Shown piece by piece: positions 1 through 9,632 of a stretch of DNA of 64,000 nt (positions within the stretch are counted from its first letter, which is position 1; each line of letters begins with the position of its first letter). A program made the position numbers and the translations under genes. The stretch is taken from positions 1-64,000 of the forward strand of contig NZ_ARYL01000023.1 of assembly GCF_000685295.1 (NCBI RefSeq), read 5' to 3'. Below the pieces are notes generated by a model. The model saw only the letters and a program-made list of their open reading frames with translations, was not told the origin of the DNA and ran no database searches. The DNA comes from Hyphomonas oceanitis SCH89 (GTDB lineage: Bacteria > Pseudomonadota > Alphaproteobacteria > Caulobacterales > Hyphomonadaceae).

Positions 1-85
1 TTGCAATGACGGGGCGGACCATACATTTTATGAAGCGCATACTTGCGCAAACACTATCAAGGGGAAAGCAGGAAAGGTCCGAGGA

Positions 86-787
86 ATGATTGAACAGTCC
101 CGGCCGCAGCCAAGCGGCATACACCACATCGCCATCATGTCGTCCGACATAAAGAAGCATATCGCCTTCTTCTCGGAGGTCATGAACTTCCCGCTCGTCG
201 CGCTATTCGACATGCACGGCGTGCCCGGCGGCCTGCATGCCTTCCTGCGCATGAACGATCACAGCTTCTTCTCGATTGTCCAGCTGCCGGACGTCGACAA
301 GATCCCGGTTACGCTCGGCGTCACCCATTCCGGCAATGGCGCATTGCCCAGCGCCGCCGGCACGATGCAGCATCTCGCCTTCCGCGCTGATGATGAAGAA
401 GGCCTCCTCGGCATGCGCGACCGCCTGCGCAGCCACGGCATCAACGTCATCGGCCCGCTCGATCACGGCTTCTGCAAGTCGATCTATTTCGCCGGACCAG
501 ACCAGATGACGCTCGAAGTCGCCGCGCCCGCAACGCCCGTCGACCCGCAGCAATGGATTGATCCCACAGTGCTCGAGAAGGCCGGTATCTCGGCGGCAGA
601 AGCGGAAAGCTACAAGGCGCCAGCGCCTTATGCAGGAAAGGGCAACGAGCCGCAGCCGCCCTACGACCCCGCCAAGCCGCACATGGTCTACCCGCCGGAA
701 ATGTACCAGGCCATGCTGAAGACGCCGGATGACGTTCTCGCCAATGCTGCGAAGTTCCCCGGCCCGCCTGTGCCAATCCCCGCCTAA
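86..787 (+). CDS. VOC (glyoxalase/dioxygenase fold) family protein
   Basis: A 233-residue protein of the vicinal oxygen chelate superfamily. The N-terminal half carries the typical first beta-alpha-beta module with a GIHHIAI motif (His13/His14), and a second module ends in MTLEVAAP (Glu144); such His and Glu residues are the usual metal ligands of the fold. The C-terminal 60 residues are proline-rich and outside the domain. The ATG at 86 has a GAGGA ribosome site just upstream. The gene converges on a CoA-transferase gene, overlapping it by 4 bp. Substrate cannot be told from sequence; lyase, dioxygenase and epimerase activities all occur in this fold. The 85 bases before it hold no recognised feature. 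Confidence 0.8.
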   Translation: MIEQSRPQPSGIHHIAIMSSDIKKHIAFFSEVMNFPLVALFDMHGVPGGLHAFLRMNDHSFFSIVQLPDVDKIPVTLGVTHSGNGALPSAAGTMQHLAFRADDEEGLLGMRDRLRSHGINVIGPLDHGFCKSIYFAGPDQMTLEVAAPATPVDPQQWIDPTVLEKAGISAAEAESYKAPAPYAGKGNEPQPPYDPAKPHMVYPPEMYQAMLKTPDDVLANAAKFPGPPVPIPA

Positions 788-1950
788 GCAGGCCGACCCA
801 GCCAGCGCTCAAGAACTGCCGCCGTGTCTTCGCCGACACTGCGCGGTGCCTGCTTGCGGATGGATCCCGGTGTCGCAGAGAATTTCGGGAACGTGTTCTG
901 CATCTTCACCGGCCCAAGCTCCGGGTCGTCTACCGTCACGATGGCCTCGCGCGCTGCATAGTGCGGGTCGCTCACCATGTCGGCGGCGGTGTAGATCTTG
1001 CCCGATGGCACCGCATTTTTCAGCAGAAGCTTTTCCAGTTCCGCCACCGTCAGCGTGCGCGTCCAGTCACTGATGATCCCGTCCAGTTCCGCCTGATGTT
1101 CGCCGCGTGCAAGATGCGTCGCATAGCGGGCATCCGTCGCAAGCTCGGGCTGGCCCATCGCATCACACAGGCGCCTGAAGATCGGGTCCTGGTTCGCCCC
1201 GATAAGGAACTCCCCATCCTTGCACGGATAGACATTCGACGGCGCAATCTTCGGCAAGATCGCTCCTGTACGCTGGCGCATGAAGCCAGAAGTCGAATAG
1301 TCCGCCACATAGCTTTCCATCACCTGGAGCACGCTTTCATACAGCGCCACGTCGATGATCTGGCCATCTCCGGTCTTGTCCCTGTGGTGCAGCGCCGCGA
1401 GAATGCCCATGGCGCCATAGGAGGCCGCCAGCGTATCCCCGATGGAAATGCCCACACGCGATGGCATCCGGTCCGGCTCGCCGGTAATCCCGCGCAGGCC
1501 TCCAAAACCCTCGCCGATCAGGCCGAAGCCCGGCCGGTCCGCATAGGGCCCTGTCTGGCCATAGCCTGACATGCGCGCCACGATCAGCCCCTGATTGGTC
1601 TCGCGCAGCTTGAGCGGGTCAAGCCCCCACTTCTCCAGTGCGCCCGGCCGGAAATTCTCGACCAGCACATCCGCCTCACCAATCAGGTCACGCGCCAGCT
1701 CCTGGCCTTCCTCGGTGCGCAGGTCCACCGCCACCGAATACTTGTTGCGTCCGATCACGCGCCACCAGGCAGGCTTGTCGCCCTGTCCCCATTCGCGCAT
1801 CGGGTCGCCCTTGCCGGGTGGCTCAATCTTTACGACTTCCGCGCCCATGTCGCCCAGCAATTGTCCGCAGAACGGGCCCGCAATCAGCTGGCCCATCTCC
1901 ACGACGCGCAGGCCATGCAGCGGCCCATTCGTTTTCGGTGTATCGGTCAT
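784..1950 (-). CDS. CaiB/BaiF family (class III) CoA-transferase
   Basis: A 388-residue family III CoA-transferase, which moves CoA between acyl-CoA and a free acid. The N-terminus has LHGLRVVEMGQLIAGPF and GAEVVKIEPP, the signature of the family, and an Asp in SIGDTLA near residue 172 matches the catalytic Asp that forms the aspartyl-CoA anhydride. I chose the ATG at 1950 (AAAGGCAGGC ahead of it) over an in-frame GTG at 1980, which would add ten residues outside the domain. It lies 48 bp downstream of the acyl-CoA ligase gene on the same strand, so both probably activate or exchange CoA for the same acid degradation route. The acid is unknown. Confidence 0.9.
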   Translation of the reverse strand: MTDTPKTNGPLHGLRVVEMGQLIAGPFCGQLLGDMGAEVVKIEPPGKGDPMREWGQGDKPAWWRVIGRNKYSVAVDLRTEEGQELARDLIGEADVLVENFRPGALEKWGLDPLKLRETNQGLIVARMSGYGQTGPYADRPGFGLIGEGFGGLRGITGEPDRMPSRVGISIGDTLAASYGAMGILAALHHRDKTGDGQIIDVALYESVLQVMESYVADYSTSGFMRQRTGAILPKIAPSNVYPCKDGEFLIGANQDPIFRRLCDAMGQPELATDARYATHLARGEHQAELDGIISDWTRTLTVAELEKLLLKNAVPSGKIYTAADMVSDPHYAAREAIVTVDDPELGPVKMQNTFPKFSATPGSIRKQAPRSVGEDTAAVLERWLGRPA

Positions 1951-1998
1951 GCCTGCCTTTAGCGCATTCGCAGACGCCACAACAGGCGCGCCTTCGGT

Positions 1999-3618
1999 CT
2001 AGGCTTTCTCGGCCTGCTGGACAGCAAACGCCTTGATCGTCTTGTAGTCCGCCTTGCCGTTCACGGCGCGGCCAAGGTCCGGCTTGAAGAAGATGCGCTT
2101 GGGTGCCTTGAAGCGGGCGATCTTGGTCGCCACGAAAGCGCGTAGCTCTTCCTCGCTCACCTCACCGTCCGTGGACACGACGGCCGTCACGGCCTGTCCC
2201 CACTTGTCGTCCGGAAGGCCCACGACCAGCGCGTCGATCACCGCATCATGCAGCTTCAGTGCCTCTTCCACTTCTTCGGGATAGACCTTCTCGCCGGCAG
2301 TATTGATGCAGTTCGACCCGCGCCCCAGCAGCGTCATCGAACCATCGGCCTCCACCGTGCACCAGTCGCCCGGAATGGAATAGCGCATGCCATTGATCGT
2401 CGGGAAGGTCTTCGCCGTCTTCTCCGGGTCCTTGTAATAGCCGAGCGGCACCGCGCCGCCGCGCGCCACAAAGCCTGCTTCGCCGCTGCCCGGCTGGATT
2501 TCGCGATGGTCCTCGCTGAACACCTTGCAGTTCGGGCCGAGTTCGAACTTGGAGGTCTTCACCTCGCCATCCGCCGTCATCGCGGAAGAGCCAAAGCCCA
2601 CCGCCTCAGACGCGCCGAAACTGTCCATCATCGCCGCTTGCGGCATATGCTTCAGTAGCCCGCGCTTGATCTCGACAGACCACATCACGCCGGAAGACAC
2701 GATGGCCACAACCGTCGACAGGTCATACTTGCCGGGGTTCTCTTCCAGTTCCTTCAGCATCGGCTTGCCGAACGCGTCGCCGACAATTGCCATATTTGTG
2801 ACGCCATTCTTCTCGACCGTTTCCCACAGGTTCTGCGGGCTGAAATTCTTGTTCTCGGTCAGCGTCACCACGGTGCCGCCGTTCAGCATCACGCCCATGG
2901 CCGTGAACAGGCCCGTGCCGTGCATCAGCGGGCAGGCCGGAATGATCCGCGCGTGACGGCCAAGTTCGAGCGCATTGGCGACATGTGCCTCCAGGTCCTT
3001 CGGCACAACGCCGCCCGCCTTGGCTACGCCCTCCATGCCCGCCTGACGCCAGATGCCGTGTGACCACATCACGCCCTTCGGCATGCCCGTCGTGCCGCCG
3101 GTGTAGAGGAACAAGAGGTCATCGCCCGACCGTTCAATGCCCAGCGGCGAGGCATCGCCCTTGCTGGCGAGGTCTTCATAGGCCACCGCAAAGTCCGGCA
3201 CGCTGTCGCCGCCGATCTGCACCCAGGCGAGCACGCCCGGCAGTCGCCCGCGTACGCGCTCCACCTGTTCGATGAATTCCACGTCGTAGAACACGACCGT
3301 CGAATCCGAATTGTCGAAAATGTAGACCAGCTCGTCGTCGAGATAGCGGTAGTTGACGTTCACATGCGTCAGCCGCGCCTTGAAACAGGCCGCCAGCGCC
3401 TCGGTATATTCCGGTTGGTTGCGCAGGTAGAAGCCGGCCTTGTCGCCGGTCTTCGCGCCCATCTCGCGCAGGTTCCGCGCCAGCCGGTTGGAGCGCGCCG
3501 TCATTTCCGGCCAGCTCACCACACGGTCACCATGGATCAGGGCAGGGGCATCGTCACCGAGCACCTCGCCCAGCGCATCCAGCATATCCCCGAAATTCCA
3601 GTCAAAAGCCTTGGCCAC
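1999..3618 (-). CDS. Acyl-CoA synthetase (AMP-binding, ANL superfamily)
   Basis: A 539-residue adenylate-forming ligase that activates a carboxylic acid to its CoA thioester with ATP. The phosphate-binding loop YTGGTTGMPKGV sits at residues 172-183, and the C-terminal AVNGKADYKTI carries the Lys (about residue 522) used in adenylation. A GDW motif is present in the hinge region. The start has GGGAGAGAAACACC just ahead. Minus-strand neighbours are an SDR dehydrogenase upstream and a CoA-transferase downstream, a combination typical of beta-oxidation-like acid catabolism (fatty acids, sterol side chains or aromatics). The sequence resembles long-chain/steroid-type FadD-like ligases, but chain length cannot be decided here. 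Confidence 0.92.
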   Translation of the reverse strand: MAKAFDWNFGDMLDALGEVLGDDAPALIHGDRVVSWPEMTARSNRLARNLREMGAKTGDKAGFYLRNQPEYTEALAACFKARLTHVNVNYRYLDDELVYIFDNSDSTVVFYDVEFIEQVERVRGRLPGVLAWVQIGGDSVPDFAVAYEDLASKGDASPLGIERSGDDLLFLYTGGTTGMPKGVMWSHGIWRQAGMEGVAKAGGVVPKDLEAHVANALELGRHARIIPACPLMHGTGLFTAMGVMLNGGTVVTLTENKNFSPQNLWETVEKNGVTNMAIVGDAFGKPMLKELEENPGKYDLSTVVAIVSSGVMWSVEIKRGLLKHMPQAAMMDSFGASEAVGFGSSAMTADGEVKTSKFELGPNCKVFSEDHREIQPGSGEAGFVARGGAVPLGYYKDPEKTAKTFPTINGMRYSIPGDWCTVEADGSMTLLGRGSNCINTAGEKVYPEEVEEALKLHDAVIDALVVGLPDDKWGQAVTAVVSTDGEVSEEELRAFVATKIARFKAPKRIFFKPDLGRAVNGKADYKTIKAFAVQQAEKA

Positions 3619-3714
3619 GGTGTTTCTCTCCCTGATTATTATTTTGCGCGACTCTACGACCTTGCCGCCGGGGCAGCAAAGCCTGAAACGTCGATGGACG
3701 CAGCGTCCGTGGGA

Positions 3715-4500
3715 TCAGCGCGGCGCCATCCGGATCGCGCCGTCGAGGCGGATCGTCTGGCCGTTGAAATAGCCGTTGCGCGCAAATTCCATCGCCAGCG
3801 AGCCGAATTCCTTCGGATTGCCGAGCCGCTTGGGGAAGGGCACGGAGGCCGCAAGGCTGTCCAGCACGCTCTGCGGCGCGCCTAGCATCAGCGGCGTGGC
3901 AAAGATGCCCGGCATGATCGAGTTCACGCGGATGCCAAGGTCCATCAGGTCACGCGCCAGCGGCAGAACCAGCCCGTTCACGCCCGCCTTGCACGAGCCA
4001 TAGACCACCTGGCCAATCTGCGCGTCCATGGCCGCCACAGAGGCCGTCAGCGTGATACAGCCGCGCTCGCCATCCTCGGTGATCGGCTCGGCATTTGCCA
4101 TGCCAAGGGCAGAGATGGACGCAACGCGATAGGACGAGATCAGAATGCCCTGCGCGCCAAAGGCATAATCTTCGGTCGGCAGGCGCTTGAAGGCGTGGGT
4201 TTCCTTGTCGAAGCGCAGCGTCTTGCCGCCCTTGGCCGTCATCGCGCAATGCACGGTGACGCGTTCCTGCCCATGCGCCGCGCGAGCTTTCTCGAAGCCA
4301 TCCAGCACGGATTGTTCGTCGAGGATGTTCACCTTGCAGAACAGGCCGCCAATCTCCTTGGCGACGGCTTCGCCCTTTTCTTCGTTGATGTCGAAAATGG
4401 CGACAGGCGCGCCAGCTTCGGCAAAGGCTTCGGCCGTGGCACGGCCAAGGCCGGATGCGCCGCCGGTTACAACGAGCGGTGTGTTCTTACTGATCTGCAT
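3715..4500 (-). CDS. SDR family oxidoreductase (HSD10-like 3-hydroxyacyl-CoA dehydrogenase)
   Basis: A 261-residue classical short-chain dehydrogenase. It shows the NAD-binding TGGASGLG motif near residue 12, the active-site YGSCK (Tyr-x-x-x-Lys), and VNSIMPGIFATPLM after it, a pattern close to type-2 3-hydroxyacyl-CoA dehydrogenase (HSD17B10-like). The start at 4500 is supported by GGAGGAGAGACCCC immediately upstream; the frame stays open a further 15 codons without a ribosome site. It sits 96 bp upstream of the acyl-CoA ligase gene on the same strand. The likely role is oxidation of a 3-hydroxyacyl-CoA intermediate; that is inference from family and context. Confidence 0.88.
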   Translation of the reverse strand: MQISKNTPLVVTGGASGLGRATAEAFAEAGAPVAIFDINEEKGEAVAKEIGGLFCKVNILDEQSVLDGFEKARAAHGQERVTVHCAMTAKGGKTLRFDKETHAFKRLPTEDYAFGAQGILISSYRVASISALGMANAEPITEDGERGCITLTASVAAMDAQIGQVVYGSCKAGVNGLVLPLARDLMDLGIRVNSIMPGIFATPLMLGAPQSVLDSLAASVPFPKRLGNPKEFGSLAMEFARNGYFNGQTIRLDGAIRMAPR

Positions 4501-4593
4501 GGGGTCTCTCCTCCGGATTATGTTTTGCCGAATTTGTAGACCCACTCTTTCATCCTGAAAACGCCTGCCGCAGCGACAGGCCGTTACGTCAGC

Positions 4594-6498
4594 TCATTCC
4601 GGCAGCGCCACCACGGGCAATTCGATCCGCGACAGCGCCGTGGGCCCGTGATGAACCGCATTTGTCGCCACTGCCGTTTCGGTCGTCGTGTACGGGTCGC
4701 CCGCCGTGTTCAGGCTGCGCGCATAGGTCGGGAAGTTGCTCGACGATACCTCCACCCGCACCCGGTGCCCCTTGAGGAACACGTTCCCGGCCAGCATGGG
4801 CGGCGGCGTGATCGCATAGGTCTCGCCGTCGGTCATGAATACCGCTTGGTCCGCGCCCTCACGATAGCGCATCCGCAGAATCGTGTCGGCAATGTTCCAG
4901 GCTGTCCCATCGGGCGCGACATCCACCAGCTTCACGGTGAAGTCCGTGTCCGGCGCATCGGAAGAAACAAATAGCTCGGTATTGATAAAGCCGAACACCG
5001 GCAGGTCTTCCTCCAGCACGTCGCTCGTATAGACCAGCACATCGTTGCGTGCCTCGATTCCGCGTTGGTCGAAGGCGCCGTCTTCCTGATCGGGCCCTAA
5101 TCCCGAAATCTCGCCGCCATGCGAGATCACCGGGTCAGCCGGGTCATATTCGAATGTATCCGTCGCCGCGTCGTCCGGCGCATCCGCCAGCAACGCCCCG
5201 TCGCCCTCCAGCGTATTCGCTGCGCCCCCGCCCGAAAGATAGAAAGTCCGCGTCTCGCCCGTTCCTGCTTCGGGCACGGCATCAAACGAGACCCAGCGGT
5301 TCACGCCCGCCATGTAGACGCTCACCGGCTGCGCAGGCAGCGCCGCCTCGGCTTCGCCTTTCAGCCAATGGTTCAGGAAGGCCAGCTCCCGCGCCGTATA
5401 GTCAAATTCCATGTTGCCAATCGGCCGTTCGCCAATCGTGCCGTCTTTCTTCTGCTGTCGGTAGGAACAGTGCTGCCCATTGATCAGCATCAGCGCCTGC
5501 GTGCCCGGCGCGCTCGCCTTGCGCGTCTGCTCGAAGCGCGCGGTGCCAGACCGGGCCGAAATATCATACAGCGCCTCGGCATAGAGGCCCGGCACTTTCG
5601 GCGTCTCGCCATTCGTGATCCGGTCATCGTCCCAGGCCGGGTCAGACGGCCCACGCCTTAGATAGTCTTCCAGCTCCGTCTGCGGTGCGCCGAGTACCTC
5701 GCCAAGCTCGATCACCGGCAAGTGCATCCGCGCCTTCAAGTAATCTTCCTGCGTAATGGCGGTGTCCTGCTTGATCGAGAAATCCCGCATCAGCCGCTGG
5801 CGTTCCTCATCCGAAAGCCCGGCGGGCAATTGCGGCTGGTTTACCTGCATCTCGGCATAGAAATAGTTCGCCCAGCCCATCTGCCACACGCCGCCGCGCC
5901 AGAAATTGCCCTGCTCGCGATAGGGTCCTGCCTCGGCAATGCCCACACCTGACGAATAGGCGATCACTGCCTTCAGCGCCGGGTGTCCCAGCGTCGACAG
6001 CTTCAGCTGGTTCTCGGCGGATGACGAACAGCCCGACGTCGCCACGCTTCCGTCCGACCAGTCCTGCGCCGCAATCCAGCTCAGCGTGTCCCAGCCATCC
6101 TCGTCGGCATTGCCCAGCATGTGCATCGCACCTTCCGACAGGAAGCGACCCCGTTCGTGCTGTTGCACCACCGCATATCCTGCCGCGAGGAAGGCATCAT
6201 ACTGGTTGCCCTTGAGGCTCAGCTCACGCTCATAGGGCGTGCGGATCAGCACGGTAGGAAACTTGCCCTCCGTTTCGGGCAGGTAGACGTCCGTGTCCAG
6301 CCGCGCCCCGTCGCGCATCGCCACCTGTACGTGCTGCATCCGCACTTTCGCAGCGGGCAGCACCTCCGTCGCCGCCACCGGCGCAGCGGCTGGCTCGGGC
6401 GCAGCAGGCGTGGCCGCCGGCTCCGGCGCCGCCACACAAGCGCCCAGCGCCAGCGCAGAACAGGCGGCCATCAGGCGACGAAGACGCTTCTTTTGCAT
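4594..6498 (-). CDS. CocE/NonD-type alpha/beta hydrolase lipoprotein
   Basis: A 634-residue hydrolase of the X-Pro dipeptidyl-peptidase S15 / CocE esterase class. The core has RDGARLDTDVYLP and TVLIRTPYER, then SGCSSSAENQL, which occupies the place of the nucleophile-elbow serine, then the C-terminal jelly-roll domain with YRYREG-like and PPPMLAGNVFLKGHRVRVEVSSS segments. The N-terminus is a lipoprotein signal with lipobox LGAC about 20 residues in, followed by an Ala/Pro-rich linker, so it should be a membrane-anchored periplasmic enzyme. The ATG at 6498 has GGAG eight bases upstream and is preferred over 6513. It is divergent from the acyl-CoA dehydrogenase gene. Ester or peptide specificity is unknown. 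Confidence 0.85.
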   Translation of the reverse strand: MQKKRLRRLMAACSALALGACVAAPEPAATPAAPEPAAAPVAATEVLPAAKVRMQHVQVAMRDGARLDTDVYLPETEGKFPTVLIRTPYERELSLKGNQYDAFLAAGYAVVQQHERGRFLSEGAMHMLGNADEDGWDTLSWIAAQDWSDGSVATSGCSSSAENQLKLSTLGHPALKAVIAYSSGVGIAEAGPYREQGNFWRGGVWQMGWANYFYAEMQVNQPQLPAGLSDEERQRLMRDFSIKQDTAITQEDYLKARMHLPVIELGEVLGAPQTELEDYLRRGPSDPAWDDDRITNGETPKVPGLYAEALYDISARSGTARFEQTRKASAPGTQALMLINGQHCSYRQQKKDGTIGERPIGNMEFDYTARELAFLNHWLKGEAEAALPAQPVSVYMAGVNRWVSFDAVPEAGTGETRTFYLSGGGAANTLEGDGALLADAPDDAATDTFEYDPADPVISHGGEISGLGPDQEDGAFDQRGIEARNDVLVYTSDVLEEDLPVFGFINTELFVSSDAPDTDFTVKLVDVAPDGTAWNIADTILRMRYREGADQAVFMTDGETYAITPPPMLAGNVFLKGHRVRVEVSSSNFPTYARSLNTAGDPYTTTETAVATNAVHHGPTALSRIELPVVALPE

Positions 6499-6633
6499 CA
6501 GGGCAGCTCCCATAAGTTCACCCGTGAAACCCTAGCGCCTGTCGGCAAGCATCGTCCAGAGCCTGACCATGCGGCACCCATAGGCAAGCGCCCGCTAACG
6601 CCTTAGCCTCAGCCCCAGAAAAACAGGGAGTAA

Positions 6634-7875
6634 ATGACAATGGCCATCGATTTCACCATTCCGGATGACGCAAAAGAAGTCCGCGAGCGCGTGCGCCAAT
6701 GGGTGCAGGATGAATGCATCCCCGCCGAAAAGGAAATGTCCGCCGGCAAGGCCTACAAGACCGTTCTGGCGGAACTGCGCAAGAAGGCCCGCGCGCAGGG
6801 CCTCTGGCTGCCCTTCATTCCGGTCGAGCATGGCGGCATGGGCCTCGGCCCTCTCGCCAACGCCCTCGTCCAGATGGAACTCGGCCAGAGCCATCTCGGT
6901 GCGCTCTCAATGAACTCGCAGGGCCCCGATGACGCGACCATGCTCACGCTGCTCGCCCACGGCACCGATTTCCAGAAAGAGAAATACCTGAAGCCGCTGT
7001 TCAATGGTGAGAAGCGCATCTGCTACTCGATGACCGAGAAGGCCGCCGGCGCCGATGCCACCGGCATGCAGACCACCGCGGTCAAGGATGGCAAGGGCAA
7101 CTATGTCCTGAACGGCGAGAAATGGTTCTCCAGCGCCGCAAGCGCCGCTGACATCGCCGTCGTCATGGCGAAGACCAACCCGGACGCGCCCCGCCACCAG
7201 CAATACTCCACCTTCATCGTCGAGCTGCCTAATCCCGGCTACAAGATCCTCCGCGACATTCCCACAATGGCCGTACACGGTGCACATTATGAGGAAATGG
7301 GCGGCGGCCATGCCGAGGTGAAGATCGACAACCTCATCGTGCCGGAAGAAAACCTGCTCGGCGGCGAGGGCGGCGGCTTCTCCATGGGCCAGCACCGTCT
7401 CGCCTACGGTCGCCTGCGCCACGGCATGCACAACGTCGCAATGGCCCAGCGCGCGCTGGACCTCGCAACAGAGCACGTCACCAAGCGCACCACGTTCGGC
7501 AAGGGCCTCGAAGACCGTCAGGGCGTCCAGTTCATGCTCGCCGAATGCGCCAGCGAACTCTACATCGCCCGCCTCATGCTCATGCACATCGCCTACAAGG
7601 CCGAGAACGGCATGGACCTGCGCCAGGAGAACGGTATCGCTAAGGTCTTCCTCGCTAACATGGTCCACAAGGTCGTCGACACGGCCATCCAGCTCCACGG
7701 CGCGCTCGGCTACAGCCTCGATACCCCGCTTGCCGCCTGGTACACGCACATCCGCTCCCAGCGTCTCGTTGACGGCCCGGACGAAGTGCACAAATGGATC
7801 ACCGGCAAGAACGTCATACGCGCCTACAAGAAGGATGGCACAACAGCCGCTGCCGCTGGCGGCGACCTGCTCTAG
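6634..7875 (+). CDS. Acyl-CoA dehydrogenase, ACAD10/11-like
   Basis: A 413-residue FAD-dependent acyl-CoA dehydrogenase. It shows the substrate/FAD loop YSMTEKAAGADATGMQTT, the NGEKWFSSAA segment, the RTTFGK region, and near the C-terminus LHGALGYSLDTPLAAWY and VDGPDEVHK. The DGPDEVH block, rather than the YEGTNEIQ of short-chain enzymes, is the hallmark of the ACAD10/11 branch, where the Asp is the likely base. GGGAG precedes two closely spaced ATGs (6634 and 6640); either may be used. It is divergent from the CocE lipoprotein and converges on the PhoD-like gene 18 bp away. It fits with the CoA ligase, CoA-transferase and SDR genes to the left as a fatty-acid or related acid pathway. Confidence 0.9.
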   Translation: MTMAIDFTIPDDAKEVRERVRQWVQDECIPAEKEMSAGKAYKTVLAELRKKARAQGLWLPFIPVEHGGMGLGPLANALVQMELGQSHLGALSMNSQGPDDATMLTLLAHGTDFQKEKYLKPLFNGEKRICYSMTEKAAGADATGMQTTAVKDGKGNYVLNGEKWFSSAASAADIAVVMAKTNPDAPRHQQYSTFIVELPNPGYKILRDIPTMAVHGAHYEEMGGGHAEVKIDNLIVPEENLLGGEGGGFSMGQHRLAYGRLRHGMHNVAMAQRALDLATEHVTKRTTFGKGLEDRQGVQFMLAECASELYIARLMLMHIAYKAENGMDLRQENGIAKVFLANMVHKVVDTAIQLHGALGYSLDTPLAAWYTHIRSQRLVDGPDEVHKWITGKNVIRAYKKDGTTAAAAGGDLL

Positions 7876-7893
7876 GCCAGCTCGGAATCGGCG

Positions 7894-9576
7894 TCAGGCG
7901 TCGGCGAACTTAATCGTCTTGCCGTCCCTGATGATCGTTTCCGTCCGGATGACCTCGGTGCGGTAATCGGGCAGCAGCACCGTGTCCATGGCTACAAAGG
8001 CGGCGTCCGCCTTCTCGGGCGTCAACACCACGCGCACATAGCCTTGATGGAAATTGTCGGTCCAGCGCACTTCATCCAGCGCCTGCTCGAACACGCGGTC
8101 CAGTTTCTCCGCAGTCTCGGCGTCCCAGCCGGTATCCACAAAGTCTCCCGGTGAGGATACGCCGGCCGTGCCAAGCTCGATGCCCATCGGGCGGCCTTCA
8201 TCGTCAGCCACCTGGTTTGCCCAGAAGCTGTGGCTGTCGCCTGTCAGGAAGAGCAGGTCTTCGGCCCCGGCATCGCGGCTCAGCGCATAGAAGGCTTCGC
8301 GCGCCGCGGGATAGCCATCCCAGGTGTCGGTATAGAAGGGCAGGTTCCACTTGGCTTTCCAGAGCATGTTCGGCCCGTCACCCGGCGCTTCGCCTTTGGG
8401 CGCCTTCGCAGGGTCGATTCCAAGAGCCACGACGTCCGGAACGCGCATGCGTGCAATCGGGCTCGCATTGCCGATCAGCCGCCAAGGCTGGGCATTCGCC
8501 ACGGAAGCCATCAGGCCCTTGGTCAGCGCCGCTTCCATTTTGGGCGAGATCATCTTGCGGTCCGGGTCATCCATCACGTCGTGCATGAACGCGTCACGGG
8601 CTTCCGGTGATGTGATCGTCGCGTAGTATTCGGCATAGTCGACCTGCTTGCCACGCGCGGTATGGCGCGATTCCAGCGTCACCAGCGTCGCAAGATCACC
8701 GAACGCATAAGTCCGCCAGAATTCTGCGCGCGTGAAGCCGGGTGCAGGTTCCCGGATCGGCATCCACTCATAATACGCGCGGATCGCCGCCGTGCGCCGA
8801 TCATCCCACGCGCCTTCGGTATCGGGTTGATGGTTCTGCGCGCCGCCCACCCACGGATTGTTCGCGCTCTCGTGGTCGTCCCAGCAAGCGACGAAGGGAT
8901 GCGCCGCATGCATGGCCCGCGCTCCCGCATCGGTCTTGTATTGCGCGTGACGGGCGCGATAGTCGGCCAGGCTGACAATCTCGTTCGCGGGCACATGGAC
9001 CCGTCCGATGCTGGCGCCGGTTTCCGCGCCCCAGCCCTTCGCACCATATTCGTAGATATAGTCGCCCGTGTGTAGCACCACGTCGATCGCAGTATCCTTT
9101 GCGATGGCGTCATAGGCATTGAAGTGCCCGAACGGATAGTTCGAGCAGGACACCAGCGCGATGCCCAGCTTTTTCAGTTCGCCCACCGGCAGTGTGCGTG
9201 TCCGGCCCACGGGCGACATCGCACCGTCAAACACGAAGCGGTAATAGTAGGTCGTGCCGGGTGTCAGTCCCGTCGGGATCAGCTTCACTGTATGATCGGC
9301 GTCGGCAGTCGCGACCGCGGCGCCTTCAAGAACCATCTCCGTGAAAGCGTCGTCCCGCGCCAGCTGGAAGGTCCCGGCAAGATCGCCTGCATCCGTCGTC
9401 ACGCGCGTCCACAGCACCACACTGGTCGCCTGCGGGTCGCCACTTGCCACGCCATGCTCGAACATCGGCGAGACAGTCGGGGCGAACGCCGTCGCTGTCT
9501 CGGGTGACGTGGCGCACGCGTGCAGCGTGCCTGCGGCCATCAGGGCCAGTGTCTGTCGGCGATCCAGTTTCGGCAT
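7894..9576 (-). CDS. phoD: PhoD-type alkaline phosphatase/phosphodiesterase
   Basis: A 560-residue PhoD family enzyme that releases phosphate from phosphomonoesters or diesters outside the cytoplasm. The N-terminal PhoD_N domain has FEHGVASGDPQATSVVLWTR; the metallophosphatase core shows LVSCSNYP, VVLHTGDYIYEYG, CWDDHESANNPW and LFLTGDSHSFW, the expected metal ligands. The N-terminus LDRRQTLALMAAG is Tat-like, as usual for PhoD, and is followed by a lipobox-like LHAC, so it may be a Tat-exported lipoprotein. The ATG at 9576 has GAGGAGG upstream and is preferred over an upstream ATG. It follows a TonB receptor gene on the same strand but behind a strong terminator. Confidence 0.9.
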   Translation of the reverse strand: MPKLDRRQTLALMAAGTLHACATSPETATAFAPTVSPMFEHGVASGDPQATSVVLWTRVTTDAGDLAGTFQLARDDAFTEMVLEGAAVATADADHTVKLIPTGLTPGTTYYYRFVFDGAMSPVGRTRTLPVGELKKLGIALVSCSNYPFGHFNAYDAIAKDTAIDVVLHTGDYIYEYGAKGWGAETGASIGRVHVPANEIVSLADYRARHAQYKTDAGARAMHAAHPFVACWDDHESANNPWVGGAQNHQPDTEGAWDDRRTAAIRAYYEWMPIREPAPGFTRAEFWRTYAFGDLATLVTLESRHTARGKQVDYAEYYATITSPEARDAFMHDVMDDPDRKMISPKMEAALTKGLMASVANAQPWRLIGNASPIARMRVPDVVALGIDPAKAPKGEAPGDGPNMLWKAKWNLPFYTDTWDGYPAAREAFYALSRDAGAEDLLFLTGDSHSFWANQVADDEGRPMGIELGTAGVSSPGDFVDTGWDAETAEKLDRVFEQALDEVRWTDNFHQGYVRVVLTPEKADAAFVAMDTVLLPDYRTEVIRTETIIRDGKTIKFADA

Positions 9577-9594
9577 CTCGGCCTCCTCGGCGGT

Positions 9595-9609
9595 GCCGCA
9601 CAGTGCGGC
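9595..9609. promoter_or_regulatory. 15-bp palindrome before phoD-like gene
   Basis: Perfect inverted repeat GCCGCAC-N-GTGCGGC lying directly upstream of the ribosome site of the phosphatase gene on the minus strand. It could be an operator or a small hairpin that affects translation. No regulator is identified. Confidence 0.3.
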
Positions 9610-9632
9610 CTTGTTATCGGAATGTGAAATGG

